The notes beneath the pieces are model-generated. The model made no database searches, had not been told where the DNA came from, and saw only the letters and a list, made by a program, of their open reading frames with translations. A DNA stretch of 64,000 nucleotides from Hirudo medicinalis (Eukaryota > Annelida > Clitellata > Hirudinida > Hirudinidae). The position numbers and the translations under genes are program-made. Shown one piece after another: positions 63,967 through 64,000 of the stretch. The DNA is taken from assembly GCA_011800805.1 (NCBI GenBank), contig MPNW01000191.1, forward strand, positions 45,267 to 109,266, given 5' to 3'. The number at the start of each line of letters is the position of its first letter. The stretch's first letter is position 1.

Positions 63967-64000
63967 AAAGGTCTTCAATCCTAAACATTGGAAATGCCCT
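63967..64000 (+). other. Possible exon start at window end
   Basis: A strong pyrimidine tract and acceptor (CCTCCTCCTCTTCTTGCAG) is followed by an open frame, one reading of which is KVFNPKHWKCP. It is too short to identify and is cut by the window edge. Confidence 0.25.

Overview
This is an intron-rich, AT-rich animal genome segment with short exons, GT-AG and some GC-AG introns, many (ATC/GAT)n arrays, and runs of N from a draft assembly. The best taxonomic clue is a secreted globin at 13.7-14.7 kb. It has a signal peptide, the annelid-type cysteines and the classic B12.2/G7.0 intron positions, which points to an annelid and probably a clitellate or leech. That placement is inference; the gene structures below were read from translations, splice signals and exon phase arithmetic.

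Layout. At 0.6-4.2 kb (+) are the last six exons of a leucine-rich-repeat protein. 4.2-10 kb is gene-poor, with microsatellites and a 5'-truncated LINE. At 10.1-10.7 kb (+) is a Ly6/uPAR-type GPI-anchored protein. At 12-14.7 kb (-) are two head-to-tail globin-type genes, one conventional and one that has lost its heme ligands. At 15.6-16.3 kb is a decayed ZBED-like hAT transposase. At 16.6-17.4 kb (+) is SRP9. At 19.3-26.7 kb (+) is the complete 22-exon V-ATPase a subunit, which converges on IST1 (27.0-28.6 kb, -). At 29.4-33.1 kb (-) is Suppressor of fused, with a short hAT element in one intron. At 33.8-40.1 kb (-) is a CUB/LDLa transmembrane receptor of the LRP3/10/12 type. At 41.6-44.2 kb (-) is a KLF/TIEG-type zinc-finger factor.

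At 48.0-52.8 and 54.7-59.0 kb (+) are two tandem ten-exon genes for a mitochondrial Ldh2/Mdh2-family NAD(P)-dependent dehydrogenase. One carries a hAT element with an intact 8-bp target duplication in an intron; the other carries a ~650-bp triplet-repeat block. At 60.8-62.8 kb (+) is a calmodulin-like EF-hand protein lacking its first exon. The rest is intergenic sequence with no supportable gene.

The genes are unrelated housekeeping, signalling and accessory functions, not an operon-like system. The most unusual points are the globin-derived gene without a proximal or distal histidine, the diverging dehydrogenase pair, three apparent GC-AG introns, and two non-autonomous hAT insertions with intact target-site duplications.
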